From NCBI GenBank assembly GCA_022712785.1, contig JAFLJX010000018.1, positions 1-32,314 of the forward strand: DNA of 32,314 nt. The letters run 5' to 3'. This stretch comes from Mycoplasmatota bacterium (GTDB lineage Bacteria; Bacillota_I; Bacilli_A; Izemoplasmatales; Izemoplasmataceae). The notes beneath the pieces were generated by a model. The model saw nothing but the letters and a program-made list of their open reading frames with translations. It was not told the DNA's origin and did no database searches. The translations under genes and the position numbers were made by a program. This document shows, in pieces, positions 6,513 to 14,482 of the stretch (position 1 is its first letter; each line of letters opens with the position of its first letter).

Positions 6513-8193
6513 ACTATTTAAAACTACAGAGGTCATACTTTTGGCCTCTGTAGTTTTAATAGTTTTATACCCAATCTTACATCTTTTATTTCAATCATTT
6601 AATGATAACGGTATTCTTAACTTTTCAGCCTATGGAGATGTTTTCACAGATAAGCACACTTATAGAGCATTATCAAATACAATTGTATTACAAGCCATAG
6701 TATTATTGATTACTTGGATATTAGGGGGAACCCTTGCAATAATTAGAGTGAAAACCAATTACAAACACAAAAAGATGATTGATGTATTTGTATTTTTAAG
6801 TTTGGTTATACCACCATTTATTTTTGCTACAGCTATGAAACTATTCTTAGGAAATGCTGGTTTTTTAAGTAGAGTATATTATCATTTAAATTGGGATTAC
6901 CATTTTAATGTTTACTCATTTTCTAGTGCAGCTGTTTGTTTAAGTTTACATATGTATCCATTTGTATATTACGGAATAAAAAATCGATTATTACTAATCG
7001 ATGAAGATGTTATAAATAGTGCTAGAACAGTAGGTTCTAGCAAACTATATTTAATATTCAAAGTAATAATTCCAATGTTGATGCCAGCATTCATTTCAAC
7101 AGGATTTTTGGTAATTGCAAGAACTCTAGCAAATTATTCAGTTTCTGCGGAACTGTTATTACCAATTGGTACTGAGGTGTTAACAACAAGGATTTATGGT
7201 TCTTTATCTAGTCTTGCTTTGAACCGTACTGCAGTTTTATCTTTATTTATGGTTTTTTTATCTGTTGTAGTTTTTATAGTTTCTTTATGGATTGAAAAAA
7301 GAAATAAGAATCGAGAAATGTCAGTTAGTAGTAATCAAGAAAAACCGACTATTAATCTTGGTAATTTTAATAATAAATTGTTATTTACTATATTAAGTAT
7401 ATTATTCTTTTTAATTACGATCTTACCATTCATAACAATACTATTCGCCTCTTTCTTTAAACGATGGGGTCTTAAGTTTTTTACAGGATTTGGAGAACCT
7501 CTTTTATGGAATCATTTGTCATTTGGTAATTACTTAATATTGTTTAAAGAAGGGTTAATATGGACACCATTACTAAATAGTTTTATGTATGGAGGTACCG
7601 CAGCTATTATTTCGGCTTTTATTGCATCAGTAATAGTATATTTATATAATTATAGAAAAGGTCCGATTTCTAGTTTATTACTTAGTATTTCCCAACTACC
7701 AATTACAATTCCAAACATCATTCTAGCAATTGCTTCAATGATTGCTTGGAGAACTTCACCGTTTAATTTCTATGGGACATCCACAATCATTATTATAACT
7801 TACATAGTTTTGTTTACTCCTATTTGTATTAAACAGATTCAGTCTGTTTCACAAAATCTTGATGTAGCAATATTTCAAGCGGCTAAAACTATGGGAGCAA
7901 GTGAATGGAAGATATATTTTTCAATTTATTTAAACCAAATTAGGAATGGATTGTTTTCTGGTTTCTTAATAGTCTTTCTAATTTCTTTTAAAGAAATTCC
8001 GATTTCATTGTTACTCTATACTACAAATAGTAAAACCCTTGGTGTCTTACTATTCGCAATACAATCAAACAATTATGGATTAGAGATGACATCTGCTGTA
8101 GCTGTTATTGTTATATTAATAAGTTTGATAATTAACTTAGGGCTAATATTTATAAAAAAAGGACTGAAAAAATATGAACAAACTACTAATTAA
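6466..8193 (+). CDS. Iron(III)-type ABC transporter permease, two fused domains
   Basis: A 575-residue integral membrane protein with about 12 helices. It fuses two copies of the permease domain, as in FbpB/SfuB. Each half has the cytoplasmic loop that contacts the ATPase: NSARTVGSSKLYLIFKVIIP in the first and QAAKTMGASEWKIYFSIYL in the second. The start is uncertain. ATG 6466 overlaps the binding-protein gene by 47 bases and has no good ribosome site. TTG 6541 has AGAGG eight bases upstream, but would remove the basic N-terminus and cut into helix 1. A 15-bp hairpin overlies this region. I keep ATG 6466 because it leaves a normal first helix preceded by lysines. The gene overlaps the ATPase gene by 20 bases. 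Confidence 0.85.
   Translation: MKQLLNLITKIFSKIKLFKTTEVILLASVVLIVLYPILHLLFQSFNDNGILNFSAYGDVFTDKHTYRALSNTIVLQAIVLLITWILGGTLAIIRVKTNYKHKKMIDVFVFLSLVIPPFIFATAMKLFLGNAGFLSRVYYHLNWDYHFNVYSFSSAAVCLSLHMYPFVYYGIKNRLLLIDEDVINSARTVGSSKLYLIFKVIIPMLMPAFISTGFLVIARTLANYSVSAELLLPIGTEVLTTRIYGSLSSLALNRTAVLSLFMVFLSVVVFIVSLWIEKRNKNREMSVSSNQEKPTINLGNFNNKLLFTILSILFFLITILPFITILFASFFKRWGLKFFTGFGEPLLWNHLSFGNYLILFKEGLIWTPLLNSFMYGGTAAIISAFIASVIVYLYNYRKGPISSLLLSISQLPITIPNIILAIASMIAWRTSPFNFYGTSTIIIITYIVLFTPICIKQIQSVSQNLDVAIFQAAKTMGASEWKIYFSIYLNQIRNGLFSGFLIVFLISFKEIPISLLLYTTNSKTLGVLLFAIQSNNYGLEMTSAVAVIVILISLIINLGLIFIKKGLKKYEQTTN
6518..6559 (+). promoter_or_regulatory. 15-bp hairpin between binding-protein and permease genes
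   Basis: TTAAAACTACAGAGG (6518-6532) pairs perfectly with 6545-6559 across a 12-base loop. It starts six bases after the binding-protein stop and lies inside the 5' part of the permease reading frame. Such hairpins often stabilise the upstream mRNA or partly terminate it, giving more binding protein than permease. The AGAGG of the 5' arm is sequestered in the stem. Confidence 0.7.
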
Positions 8194-9178
8194 TAATATA
8201 TCAGTAAAATACGATAATAATTCTGGATATATTTTGGAAGATTTTTCTTTAGAAGTTCACGACCAAGAATTTTTAGTAATTCTTGGGAGTAGTGGATGTG
8301 GGAAATCTACACTTTTAAAAAGTATATCTGGATTAGTTTCTCCTGCGAAAGGGGAAATTATATATAATAATAATTGTTATTTTGATTCTTCAAAATCATT
8401 AAATACTCCTCCAGAGAAACGAAATATGGGGTACTGTTTTCAAAATTATGCATTATGTCCTCACATGAATGTTTATAGAAATCTTGCTTTTCCTTTGAAG
8501 GTAAAAAAATATAGAAAAGCAGGAATTAAATCTAAGGTTTGTGAAATGCTAAACTTTATAGATATGGCTAGGTATAAATCTAAACTTCCAAATACACTTT
8601 CTGGAGGAGAAAAACAACGAGTAGCATTAGGGAGAGCTTTAATTTATGATCCAACACTTTTATTGTTAGATGAACCATTAGCGAATTTGGATGCTAATCT
8701 TAAGAGAGATTTATCTAAAAGTATTAGAAAAATACATGATGAGTTTAAAGTTACAACTATTTACGTAACTCATGATCAACTAGAGGCTTTTGAGTTAGCG
8801 GATAGAATTGCAATTATGCAAGAGGGTAAAATTATTCAAATAGGAACTCCAAAAGATATTTATGATTCACCAAAAAATATCTTTGTAGCAAAATTTATAG
8901 GAAGAAATAATATTCTTAAATTTGATGCGAGTTTATATAAACTACTTGGTATTCATTCAAATAAAAAATATTTAGCTGTTAGACCTAAAGATATTATATT
9001 ATCTGATATGGGACTTGAATCTAAAATTACAGATATAAAATATTTAGGAAATTATTATGAATTATCATTAGATTATAATAATCAAATGGTATATATATTC
9101 ATTGATAGTATTGATGATTATAAGATAAATGATATTGTGTATTTTAATATTCAGAAGTATGTTATTTTGAATGATTAG
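8174..9178 (+). CDS. Iron(III)-type ABC transporter ATP-binding protein
   Basis: A 334-residue cytoplasmic ATPase that powers the importer encoded just upstream. All motifs are present: Walker A GSSGCGKST (38-46), Q-loop Gln90 in CFQNYALCPH, signature LSGGEKQR (142-149), Walker B LLLLDEP (162-168), D-loop ANLD and switch His200 in THD. The C-terminal 100 residues are a TOBE-like beta domain with the AVRPKDI segment typical of the FbpC/PotA/MalK subgroup. It overlaps the permease gene by 20 bases and has AAAGGA about ten bases before the ATG. MalK-like ATPases can serve several importers and the sugar locus downstream lacks one, but operon context and the iron-type operator assign this one to iron uptake. 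Confidence 0.9.
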   Translation: MNKLLINNISVKYDNNSGYILEDFSLEVHDQEFLVILGSSGCGKSTLLKSISGLVSPAKGEIIYNNNCYFDSSKSLNTPPEKRNMGYCFQNYALCPHMNVYRNLAFPLKVKKYRKAGIKSKVCEMLNFIDMARYKSKLPNTLSGGEKQRVALGRALIYDPTLLLLDEPLANLDANLKRDLSKSIRKIHDEFKVTTIYVTHDQLEAFELADRIAIMQEGKIIQIGTPKDIYDSPKNIFVAKFIGRNNILKFDASLYKLLGIHSNKKYLAVRPKDIILSDMGLESKITDIKYLGNYYELSLDYNNQMVYIFIDSIDDYKINDIVYFNIQKYVILND

Positions 9179-9289
9179 GTATGAACTAGTTATTGAGAGC
9201 ATTTTTTAGTTTCTGTAGTTATAGAGTATTGTTATTGTGAGAATGATGGTGAGGCATCGATTTAAGTAATATATGATTGGTATATATTA

Positions 9290-9306
9290 GAACTAGTATT
9301 TAGTTC
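9290..9306. repeat. Small hairpin downstream of the iron operon
   Basis: GAACTA (9290-9295) and TAGTTC (9301-9306) form a six-base stem with a five-base loop. No T-run follows, so a terminator role is doubtful. No better terminator was seen after the ATPase gene. Confidence 0.25.
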
Positions 9307-9327
9307 ATTTAGAATTAATAACAATGA

Positions 9328-9480
9328 TGAACTGCACCCATAAACTTGGACATAAGGAGCTACTAAATGCCATTTACCACAAAAACAAATTGAAATTAGA
9401 AACAATATAAGAAGGAATATGGTACCTCAAAACAAGCACCGTTTTTAACAAGACATAATAGAAAACGACACTTTTTGTGA
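9328..9480 (+). mobile_element. Decayed IS150-like (IS3 family) end
   Basis: TGAACTGCACCCA, then TTGGAC (9328-9351), closely resembles the left end of IS150-group elements (TGTACTGCACCCA, then TTGGAC). The next 130 bases have stops in all frames. One stretch reads YKKEYGTSKQAP, which recalls the HTH of an IS3 orfA. No right end or intact transposase is visible, so this would be a remnant. It sits in the 539-base gap (9179-9717) between the iron and glucan regions; the rest of that gap holds the unit A promoter and regulatory sites. Confidence 0.4.
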
Positions 9481-9481
9481 T

Positions 9482-9524
9482 AAAACGTATATAAATCGTT
9501 TTGGTATAAATGTATGGTATGAAT
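9482..9524. promoter_or_regulatory. Dyad and direct repeat in the distal unit A promoter region
   Basis: AAAACG (9482-9487) and CGTTTT (9497-9502) are inverted with nine bases between. They run into two direct copies, TGGTATAAAT (9502-9511) and TGGTATGAAT (9515-9524). These lie about 150-200 bp upstream of the transcription start. They may be regulator sites; no family can be named. Confidence 0.3.
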
Positions 9525-9617
9525 ATATTTATTACAAATGAAACTATTGGCTTAATTTAGCCGTAAAATAAGTAAAAATATTTTTTATAAAAGTATGAAT
9601 ACATTTTTTTAGTTGGT

Positions 9618-9636
9618 TTTGTATAAAAAAGTATCA
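9618..9636 (+). promoter_or_regulatory. Shared activator-like motif, unit A copy
   Basis: TTTGTATAAAA (9618-9628) followed by TATCA (9632-9636). GTATAA begins 48 bases before the -10 box. The same motif at the same 48-base distance precedes unit B (17243-17260). Its position, about -63 to -45, suits an AraC-type activator. The AraC gene at 16279 is the obvious candidate. Confidence 0.5.
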
Positions 9637-9646
9637 TTTATTATAT

Positions 9647-9674
9647 TTGATTTAAACAATATAAATACTATAAT
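9647..9674 (+). promoter_or_regulatory. Promoter of unit A (lipoprotein - GH66 - GH66)
   Basis: TTGATT (9647-9652) and TATAAT (9669-9674) are spaced by 16 bases. Transcription should start near 9681 and read the lipoprotein and both GH66 genes. Confidence 0.7.
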
Positions 9675-9679
9675 AAAAA

Positions 9680-9693
9680 TGTATACGTTTTCA
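9680..9693. promoter_or_regulatory. Candidate cre (CcpA) site at the unit A start
   Basis: TGTATACGTTTTCA matches the catabolite-responsive consensus TGWAANCGNTNWCA with one mismatch (T for A at position 5). It covers the predicted +1, where bound CcpA represses. CcpA itself is not in the window. Confidence 0.45.
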
Positions 9694-9717
9694 AAAAAAA
9701 CAGAAGAGAGGTATTTT

Positions 9718-12600
9718 ATGAAAAAAATGGTTATATTTAAACGTTTTATGGCATTGTTTATGGTTTTAACTTTAGGCGCACTAAGTGCATGTGGTGGGAA
9801 AACTGAAGTAGAACCTGACATTACAGATTTAGAATTAGTTGAGCAAGCAATTACAGCATTCGATTTAGATTTTAGTTTAAACGATATTACAGAGGATATT
9901 ACTTTACCAATTACAGGTATAAATGGAACAACTGTAGATTGGAGTTCAAGTAATGCAAGTGTCATTACTAATTCAGGTACTGTAACGCCTTCTGTTGATG
10001 GTAACGCAACTGTAATTATGACAGTAACACTTACTCTTAATGATGATCAATTAACAAAGACATTTACTTTAGTAGTTTTAAAAAGTGATAGTGGAATTTG
10101 TGATAATGTTGATGATCCTTCTGAGTATGAGATTGCAAATGCCGGATTTGAGAATGGTGATCTTTGTGGTTGGACAGCTACAGGAGAAGCATTCCAAGAT
10201 GCTTATATTTATGATATAAGCACATTTTGGACTGGCGGAAGTTATAATAAGGATGGAGAATACTTCTTCACAGCAAACGATCATGAATCAGAACTTGGTA
10301 CATTATCATCAAGAACTTTTATTTTAGGTGGATCTGGATGGATATCATTTAAAATTGGTGCTGCCAAACATTCTGACGAATTATACATTTCAATAATGGA
10401 TTCTAAGGGAACAATTGAAATTGATGATGATGTTGAAATTTCACGTTATGGTTCAGTTTTTAATGATGATGACAGAACAGCAAATATGATTCAAATGAAA
10501 GCTGACATAAGTAGTCATCTTGGAAGTGAATTATATGTAAAAATAGTTGATAATGCAACAAATGACTGGGCATGGATTTCTATGGATTCATTCTATATGT
10601 TTTATCAAAATGAAGCTGATTTACCTGAGGCAATGTTAGCAGTTGACTTGATTGCTCCAGATGATACAGAACCTGTAATTAGTGGTTTTGAGGATTTCAT
10701 CTTGCAAACAGGAATGTCTGCTCCGGATTGGTTAGTTGGAGTATCAGCAAATGATGATGCAGATGGAGTTGTAGCAGTTGCAGCTGACGCTTCTGCAGTT
10801 GATTTAAACACTGCTGGGTCATATGTACTTACATATACTGCAACTGATGTTGCTGGAAATATTGCATCAATTACAGTGGATGTCGTTGTTACAGATGATG
10901 ATATTACAAATCCTGTAATGTCTGGATATGAGTTAAATGTGTTTGTAATAGTTAATACTGTCGAACCAAATTGGTTAAACGGGGTATTGGCTACTGATAA
11001 TGTTGATGGAGATATCACTAGCAGCATTGAATTAGATAAAAGTGATTTTGATATTTCTGTATTGGGAAGTTATTCATTTACACTAAGTGTATCAGATGCT
11101 TCGGCAAACACTGATACTGTAGTAATAAATGTAACTGTTGTTGACACTTTACCAACAGTTGAAAATGATGATTTTGAAATTGGAGATGGAACTGGCTGGA
11201 CATTTGGTGGAAACTACACTGCAGCAGGAATCGTTGATGAAGGCGAAGGATATCATTACAATTCATTCCCTGATGGCGGAGAAGAAAATACAGGAACATT
11301 TACTTCTTCATTATTCAAGTTAGCTGGATCAGGGTTCTTCACATTTGATATAGCTGGTGGGAAAAGTATCGAAGAAATCTATCTTTCTGTATATTTAGAA
11401 GATGGAACTGAAATTGGAAGATATGGAAATTCACTATTTGGTGATAATTTCAATTGGACAACATATAAAATTGATTTATCAGCATATATGGGAGAAGTAA
11501 TGTATATCCAAATGGTTGATAATGCAACAAGTAACTGGGCTTGGATTAAACTTGATAACGTAATTACTTATTATGCATTAGAAGCTGACTTACCTGCTGA
11601 AGCAGTGGCAGCAACTGAATTACTTGTTGCTCCAAACACTTTGGAAAATGGTGATTTTGAAACTGGAGACACAACTGGCTGGACTTTTGGTGGAAACTAC
11701 ACAGCAGCTGGAATAGTTGACGAAGGCGAAGGATATCATTACAATTCATTCTCTGACGGTGGAGAAGAAAATACAGGAACATTCATATCTTCATTATTTA
11801 CCTTAGATGGATCTGGATTTATCTCATATATGATAGCTGGTGGGGCAAACACTGAAGAAATTTATCTTTCTGTTTATCTAGAAGATGGAACTGAAGTTGC
11901 AAGATATGGGAACTCGCTATTTGGAGATAATTTCGACTGGACTATCTATAAAATTGATTTATCTGAATATATAGGAGAAGTTATGTATATTAAAATGGTT
12001 GATAACGCAACAAGTGGCTGGGCATGGATTAAAGTTGATGACTTCGTTACTTATTATGCATTAGAAACTGATTTACCTGTTGAAGCTGTCGAAGCTATAG
12101 AATTAGTTGTAATTCCAAACACTTTGGAAAATGGTAATTTTGAAACTGGAGATACAACTGGCTGGACATTTGGTGGAAAATACACTGCATCTGGAATAGT
12201 TGATGAGGGAGAAGGATATCATTATAATTCATTCTCTGACGGTGGAGAAGAAAATACAGGAACATTCACATCTTCGTTATTTAAGTTAGATGGTTCTGGA
12301 TTTATCTCATATATGATTGCTGGTGGGGCAAACACTGAAGAAATTTATCTTTCTGTATATCTAGAAGATGGAACTGAAGTTGGAAGATACGGGAACTTAG
12401 AATTTGGAGATAACTTTGATTGGACTATTTATAAAATTGATTTATCTGCACATATAGGAGAAGTAGTGTATATTCAAATGGTCGATAACGCAACAAGTGG
12501 CTGGGCATGGATTAAAGTTGATGACTTTGTATCATATTATGCATTAGAAGCTGACTTACCAGATGGAAGCACTTTAGGAATAGATTTACTTACAAATTAA
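9718..12600 (+). CDS. Surface lipoprotein with four glycan-binding-like domains
   Basis: A 960-residue cell-surface lipoprotein, probably capturing dextran for the adjacent enzymes and importer. Domain order: signal with lipobox LSAC (Cys25); an atrophied bacterial Ig-like domain (about 35-120, VDWSSSNASVITNSGTV); jelly-roll A (about 141-305); two Ig-like domains of DUF5011 type (about 315-398 and 400-480, ending AYTATDVAGN-like and VSDASAN); then jelly-rolls B, C and D (482-642, 643-803, 804-960). Each jelly-roll opens with N-x-x-FE-x-G-x-x-x-GWT and ends with VDNATSxWAWIKVD, as in the C-terminal domains of some GH32 fructanases. No catalytic domain is seen. I chose ATG 9718, with GAGAGG six bases upstream, over an in-frame start 105 bases earlier that would precede the promoter. 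A GAAA-loop hairpin follows. Ligand is inferred from context. Confidence 0.8.
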   Translation: MKKMVIFKRFMALFMVLTLGALSACGGKTEVEPDITDLELVEQAITAFDLDFSLNDITEDITLPITGINGTTVDWSSSNASVITNSGTVTPSVDGNATVIMTVTLTLNDDQLTKTFTLVVLKSDSGICDNVDDPSEYEIANAGFENGDLCGWTATGEAFQDAYIYDISTFWTGGSYNKDGEYFFTANDHESELGTLSSRTFILGGSGWISFKIGAAKHSDELYISIMDSKGTIEIDDDVEISRYGSVFNDDDRTANMIQMKADISSHLGSELYVKIVDNATNDWAWISMDSFYMFYQNEADLPEAMLAVDLIAPDDTEPVISGFEDFILQTGMSAPDWLVGVSANDDADGVVAVAADASAVDLNTAGSYVLTYTATDVAGNIASITVDVVVTDDDITNPVMSGYELNVFVIVNTVEPNWLNGVLATDNVDGDITSSIELDKSDFDISVLGSYSFTLSVSDASANTDTVVINVTVVDTLPTVENDDFEIGDGTGWTFGGNYTAAGIVDEGEGYHYNSFPDGGEENTGTFTSSLFKLAGSGFFTFDIAGGKSIEEIYLSVYLEDGTEIGRYGNSLFGDNFNWTTYKIDLSAYMGEVMYIQMVDNATSNWAWIKLDNVITYYALEADLPAEAVAATELLVAPNTLENGDFETGDTTGWTFGGNYTAAGIVDEGEGYHYNSFSDGGEENTGTFISSLFTLDGSGFISYMIAGGANTEEIYLSVYLEDGTEVARYGNSLFGDNFDWTIYKIDLSEYIGEVMYIKMVDNATSGWAWIKVDDFVTYYALETDLPVEAVEAIELVVIPNTLENGNFETGDTTGWTFGGKYTASGIVDEGEGYHYNSFSDGGEENTGTFTSSLFKLDGSGFISYMIAGGANTEEIYLSVYLEDGTEVGRYGNLEFGDNFDWTIYKIDLSAHIGEVVYIQMVDNATSGWAWIKVDDFVSYYALEADLPDGSTLGIDLLTN
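11161..11643 (+). repeat. Tandem 483-bp repeat, unit 1
   Basis: This is jelly-roll B plus linker (161 codons). It starts at ENDDFEIGDGTGWTFGG and is the most divergent of the three tandem units. Confidence 0.85.
11644..12126 (+). repeat. Tandem 483-bp repeat, unit 2
   Basis: Exactly 483 bp after unit 1, starting ENGDFETGDTTGWTFGG. Long runs of near-identical bases are shared with unit 3, including the codons for DGGEENTGTF and ATSGWAWIKVDDF. Confidence 0.9.
12127..12597 (+). repeat. Tandem 483-bp repeat, unit 3 (short last linker)
   Basis: Same period as units 1-2, starting ENGNFETGDTTGWTFGG. The final linker is shortened and reaches the stop codon at 12598. Confidence 0.9.
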
Positions 12601-12611
12601 TGATAAAATAC

Positions 12612-12637
12612 TACTAGGGTGGGAAACCACCCTAGTA
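12612..12637 (+). promoter_or_regulatory. GAAA-loop hairpin after the lipoprotein gene
   Basis: An 11-bp perfect stem (12612-12622 with 12627-12637) is closed by a GAAA tetraloop. The tail TATATTT is a poor terminator, so read-through into the GH66 gene 25 bases on is expected. It probably stabilises the lipoprotein message and sets a high lipoprotein-to-enzyme ratio. Confidence 0.65.
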
Positions 12638-12662
12638 TATATTTATTAGAGGAGCTAAAACT

Positions 12663-14465
12663 ATGATTATCTTGAAGAAAATAATTCCAATCCTATTGAT
12701 TGTAACGATTTTAGGTTTGGTTGGTTGCACAAATAAATCAGCTATTGTTTATGATGAAATTGATATTTTTAGCGATGTTTTCACTAATAAAAGCAGATAT
12801 AATCCAAATGATATAGTGGAAGTAACTGTAGGTCTATACAACTCTACAGATGAAATACAAAGTGGGGATGTAAAAGTTGAACTACTATTTATTAGTACTG
12901 AAGTTCTTTCTAGTGAACCATTGATTGTATCGGTAGGTCCTGGAGAAAGAAAAACAATTTCATTTGATATTGTTGCTCCAGCTGATGATTATAAAGGGTA
13001 TATTTTAAAAGCAACATTTTTAAAAGAGAATCAAGAGGTAGATATCATAAGTTCTGCTGTTGATATATCTTCAGATTGGAGTAAGTTTCCAAGATATGGG
13101 TACTTAGTAAACTATGAACAAAAATCTGACATTTCGATTAATTTACTCCTTTTAGATTTAAATAAGTATCACATTAATGGTTTGCAATTTTATGATTGGC
13201 AAAATAAGCATCATATTCCTTTGCCATTAGATGATAATGGTAATCCACTTTCATTATGGCCTGAGCTGAGTAAACGATTAGTTTCTTTTAATACAGTACA
13301 GAGTTATATTGATATTGGGCATCAGTACAATATCATGTCCATGAACTATAATTTACTATTTGGAACTTTTAATAATCCTCAGTCTGATGGAGTAGATTTA
13401 GCATGGGGAATGTATATTGATTCAAATGGAAACAATATAGATTATCATGGGTTACCAAGTAGCTGGGAAACATCAAAAATTTTATTGATGGATCCAAGCA
13501 ATACTCATTGGCAGGAATATATATTTGAGAAAGAAAAGATTGTTTTTGATAATTTAGCATTTGACGGATGGCATGTTGATCAACTTGGTCATCGTGGTGA
13601 CAGATATGATGTAAATGGGAACAAGATTTTGATGGTTACTTCCTATTTAGATTTTCTTAAAAATGCAAAAAATTACTTGGACGCTAGGCTAGTATTCAAT
13701 GCAGTTGACGGCTATGCCCAAGAAGATTTAGCTAAGAGTTCAGAAGTTGATTTTTTATATCAAGAAGTTTGGTCTGAATCAAAATATTCTGACTTAAAGA
13801 GAATAATCGATTATGGATTCATAAAATCAAATTATGAAAAGTCAATGATATTGGCTGCATATATGAATTATGGATCAAGACAACAAGATGGAGTGTTTAA
13901 TACTTCTTCAGTGTTATTAACAGACGCCACGATTTTTGCTAGTGGTGGAGCACATCTAGAATTGGGTGATGCAGGAATGCTGAGTAGCGAGTATTTTCCA
14001 AGCAATAATCTAAAAATGTCATCTGATTTAAAGAGCAAATTAAGAGATTATTATGATTTTTTAGTTGCATATCAAAATCTACTAAGAGATAACATAAAAA
14101 ATACAATCGTAAAAACTGAAATTATTGGCGTTGAAAGTTCTACTTTCGGAACAGGTGATTCAGTTTGGACTTTTGGAAAAGAAAACAACGATTACTTGAT
14201 GATACACCTTATTAATCTCCTCGGAAATGATAATGATTGGCGAGATGATAATCAAGACAAGAATACACCTGAACTATTAACAAATAGAATTTTTAAAGTT
14301 TATCTAGACTATGATATAAAGAGTGTTCAACTTGCGTCACCAGATTTTAACAACGGAATTCCATTAAACCTTAATTACGAGGTTGGAGAAGACGAAAGCG
14401 GAATTTTTATAAGTTTTATTTTACCCACTCTAGAATACTGGGATATGATAATTATCGAAAAATAA
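12663..14465 (+). CDS. GH66 dextranase, secreted lipoprotein
   Basis: A 600-residue enzyme expected to cut alpha-1,6 bonds within dextran at the cell surface. Residues 1-22 are a lipoprotein signal with lipobox LVGC (Cys22). An N-terminal beta-sandwich (about 35-135) is followed by the TIM barrel, opening with FPRYGYL and the GH66 hallmark QFYDW (175-179). Asp306 in FDGWHVDQLG is the likely nucleophile and Glu368 in YQEVW the likely acid/base. A C-terminal beta-sandwich (about 480-600) completes the usual dextranase layout. The CBM35 insertion of the much longer cycloisomaltooligosaccharide glucanotransferases (CITases) is absent, so endo-dextranase is favoured. AGAGGAG lies eight bases before the ATG. 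It is co-transcribed with the surface lipoprotein before it and the cytoplasmic GH66 after it. Confidence 0.88.
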   Translation: MIILKKIIPILLIVTILGLVGCTNKSAIVYDEIDIFSDVFTNKSRYNPNDIVEVTVGLYNSTDEIQSGDVKVELLFISTEVLSSEPLIVSVGPGERKTISFDIVAPADDYKGYILKATFLKENQEVDIISSAVDISSDWSKFPRYGYLVNYEQKSDISINLLLLDLNKYHINGLQFYDWQNKHHIPLPLDDNGNPLSLWPELSKRLVSFNTVQSYIDIGHQYNIMSMNYNLLFGTFNNPQSDGVDLAWGMYIDSNGNNIDYHGLPSSWETSKILLMDPSNTHWQEYIFEKEKIVFDNLAFDGWHVDQLGHRGDRYDVNGNKILMVTSYLDFLKNAKNYLDARLVFNAVDGYAQEDLAKSSEVDFLYQEVWSESKYSDLKRIIDYGFIKSNYEKSMILAAYMNYGSRQQDGVFNTSSVLLTDATIFASGGAHLELGDAGMLSSEYFPSNNLKMSSDLKSKLRDYYDFLVAYQNLLRDNIKNTIVKTEIIGVESSTFGTGDSVWTFGKENNDYLMIHLINLLGNDNDWRDDNQDKNTPELLTNRIFKVYLDYDIKSVQLASPDFNNGIPLNLNYEVGEDESGIFISFILPTLEYWDMIIIEK

Positions 14466-14482
14466 ATAAGTGAGGTATTGTA

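Noticed and set aside
6541..6543. TTG start for the double permease
   Set aside because: It has a spaced AGAGG, but it would delete the basic N-terminus and cut into the first membrane helix, and the AGAGG is locked in a stem. Kept only as an alternative.
9613..9717. In-frame upstream extension of the jelly-roll lipoprotein (35 extra codons)
   Set aside because: It would start before the promoter and place the signal peptide internally. ATG 9718 has a ribosome site and gives a normal lipoprotein signal.
11078..11782. Antisense and other-frame reading frames across the jelly-roll repeats
   Set aside because: They recur because the coding repeats recur, have no ribosome sites and give low-complexity proteins.
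11161..12597. Tandem repeats considered as a CRISPR-like array
   Set aside because: The 483-bp units are in-frame protein-domain repeats with no spacers.
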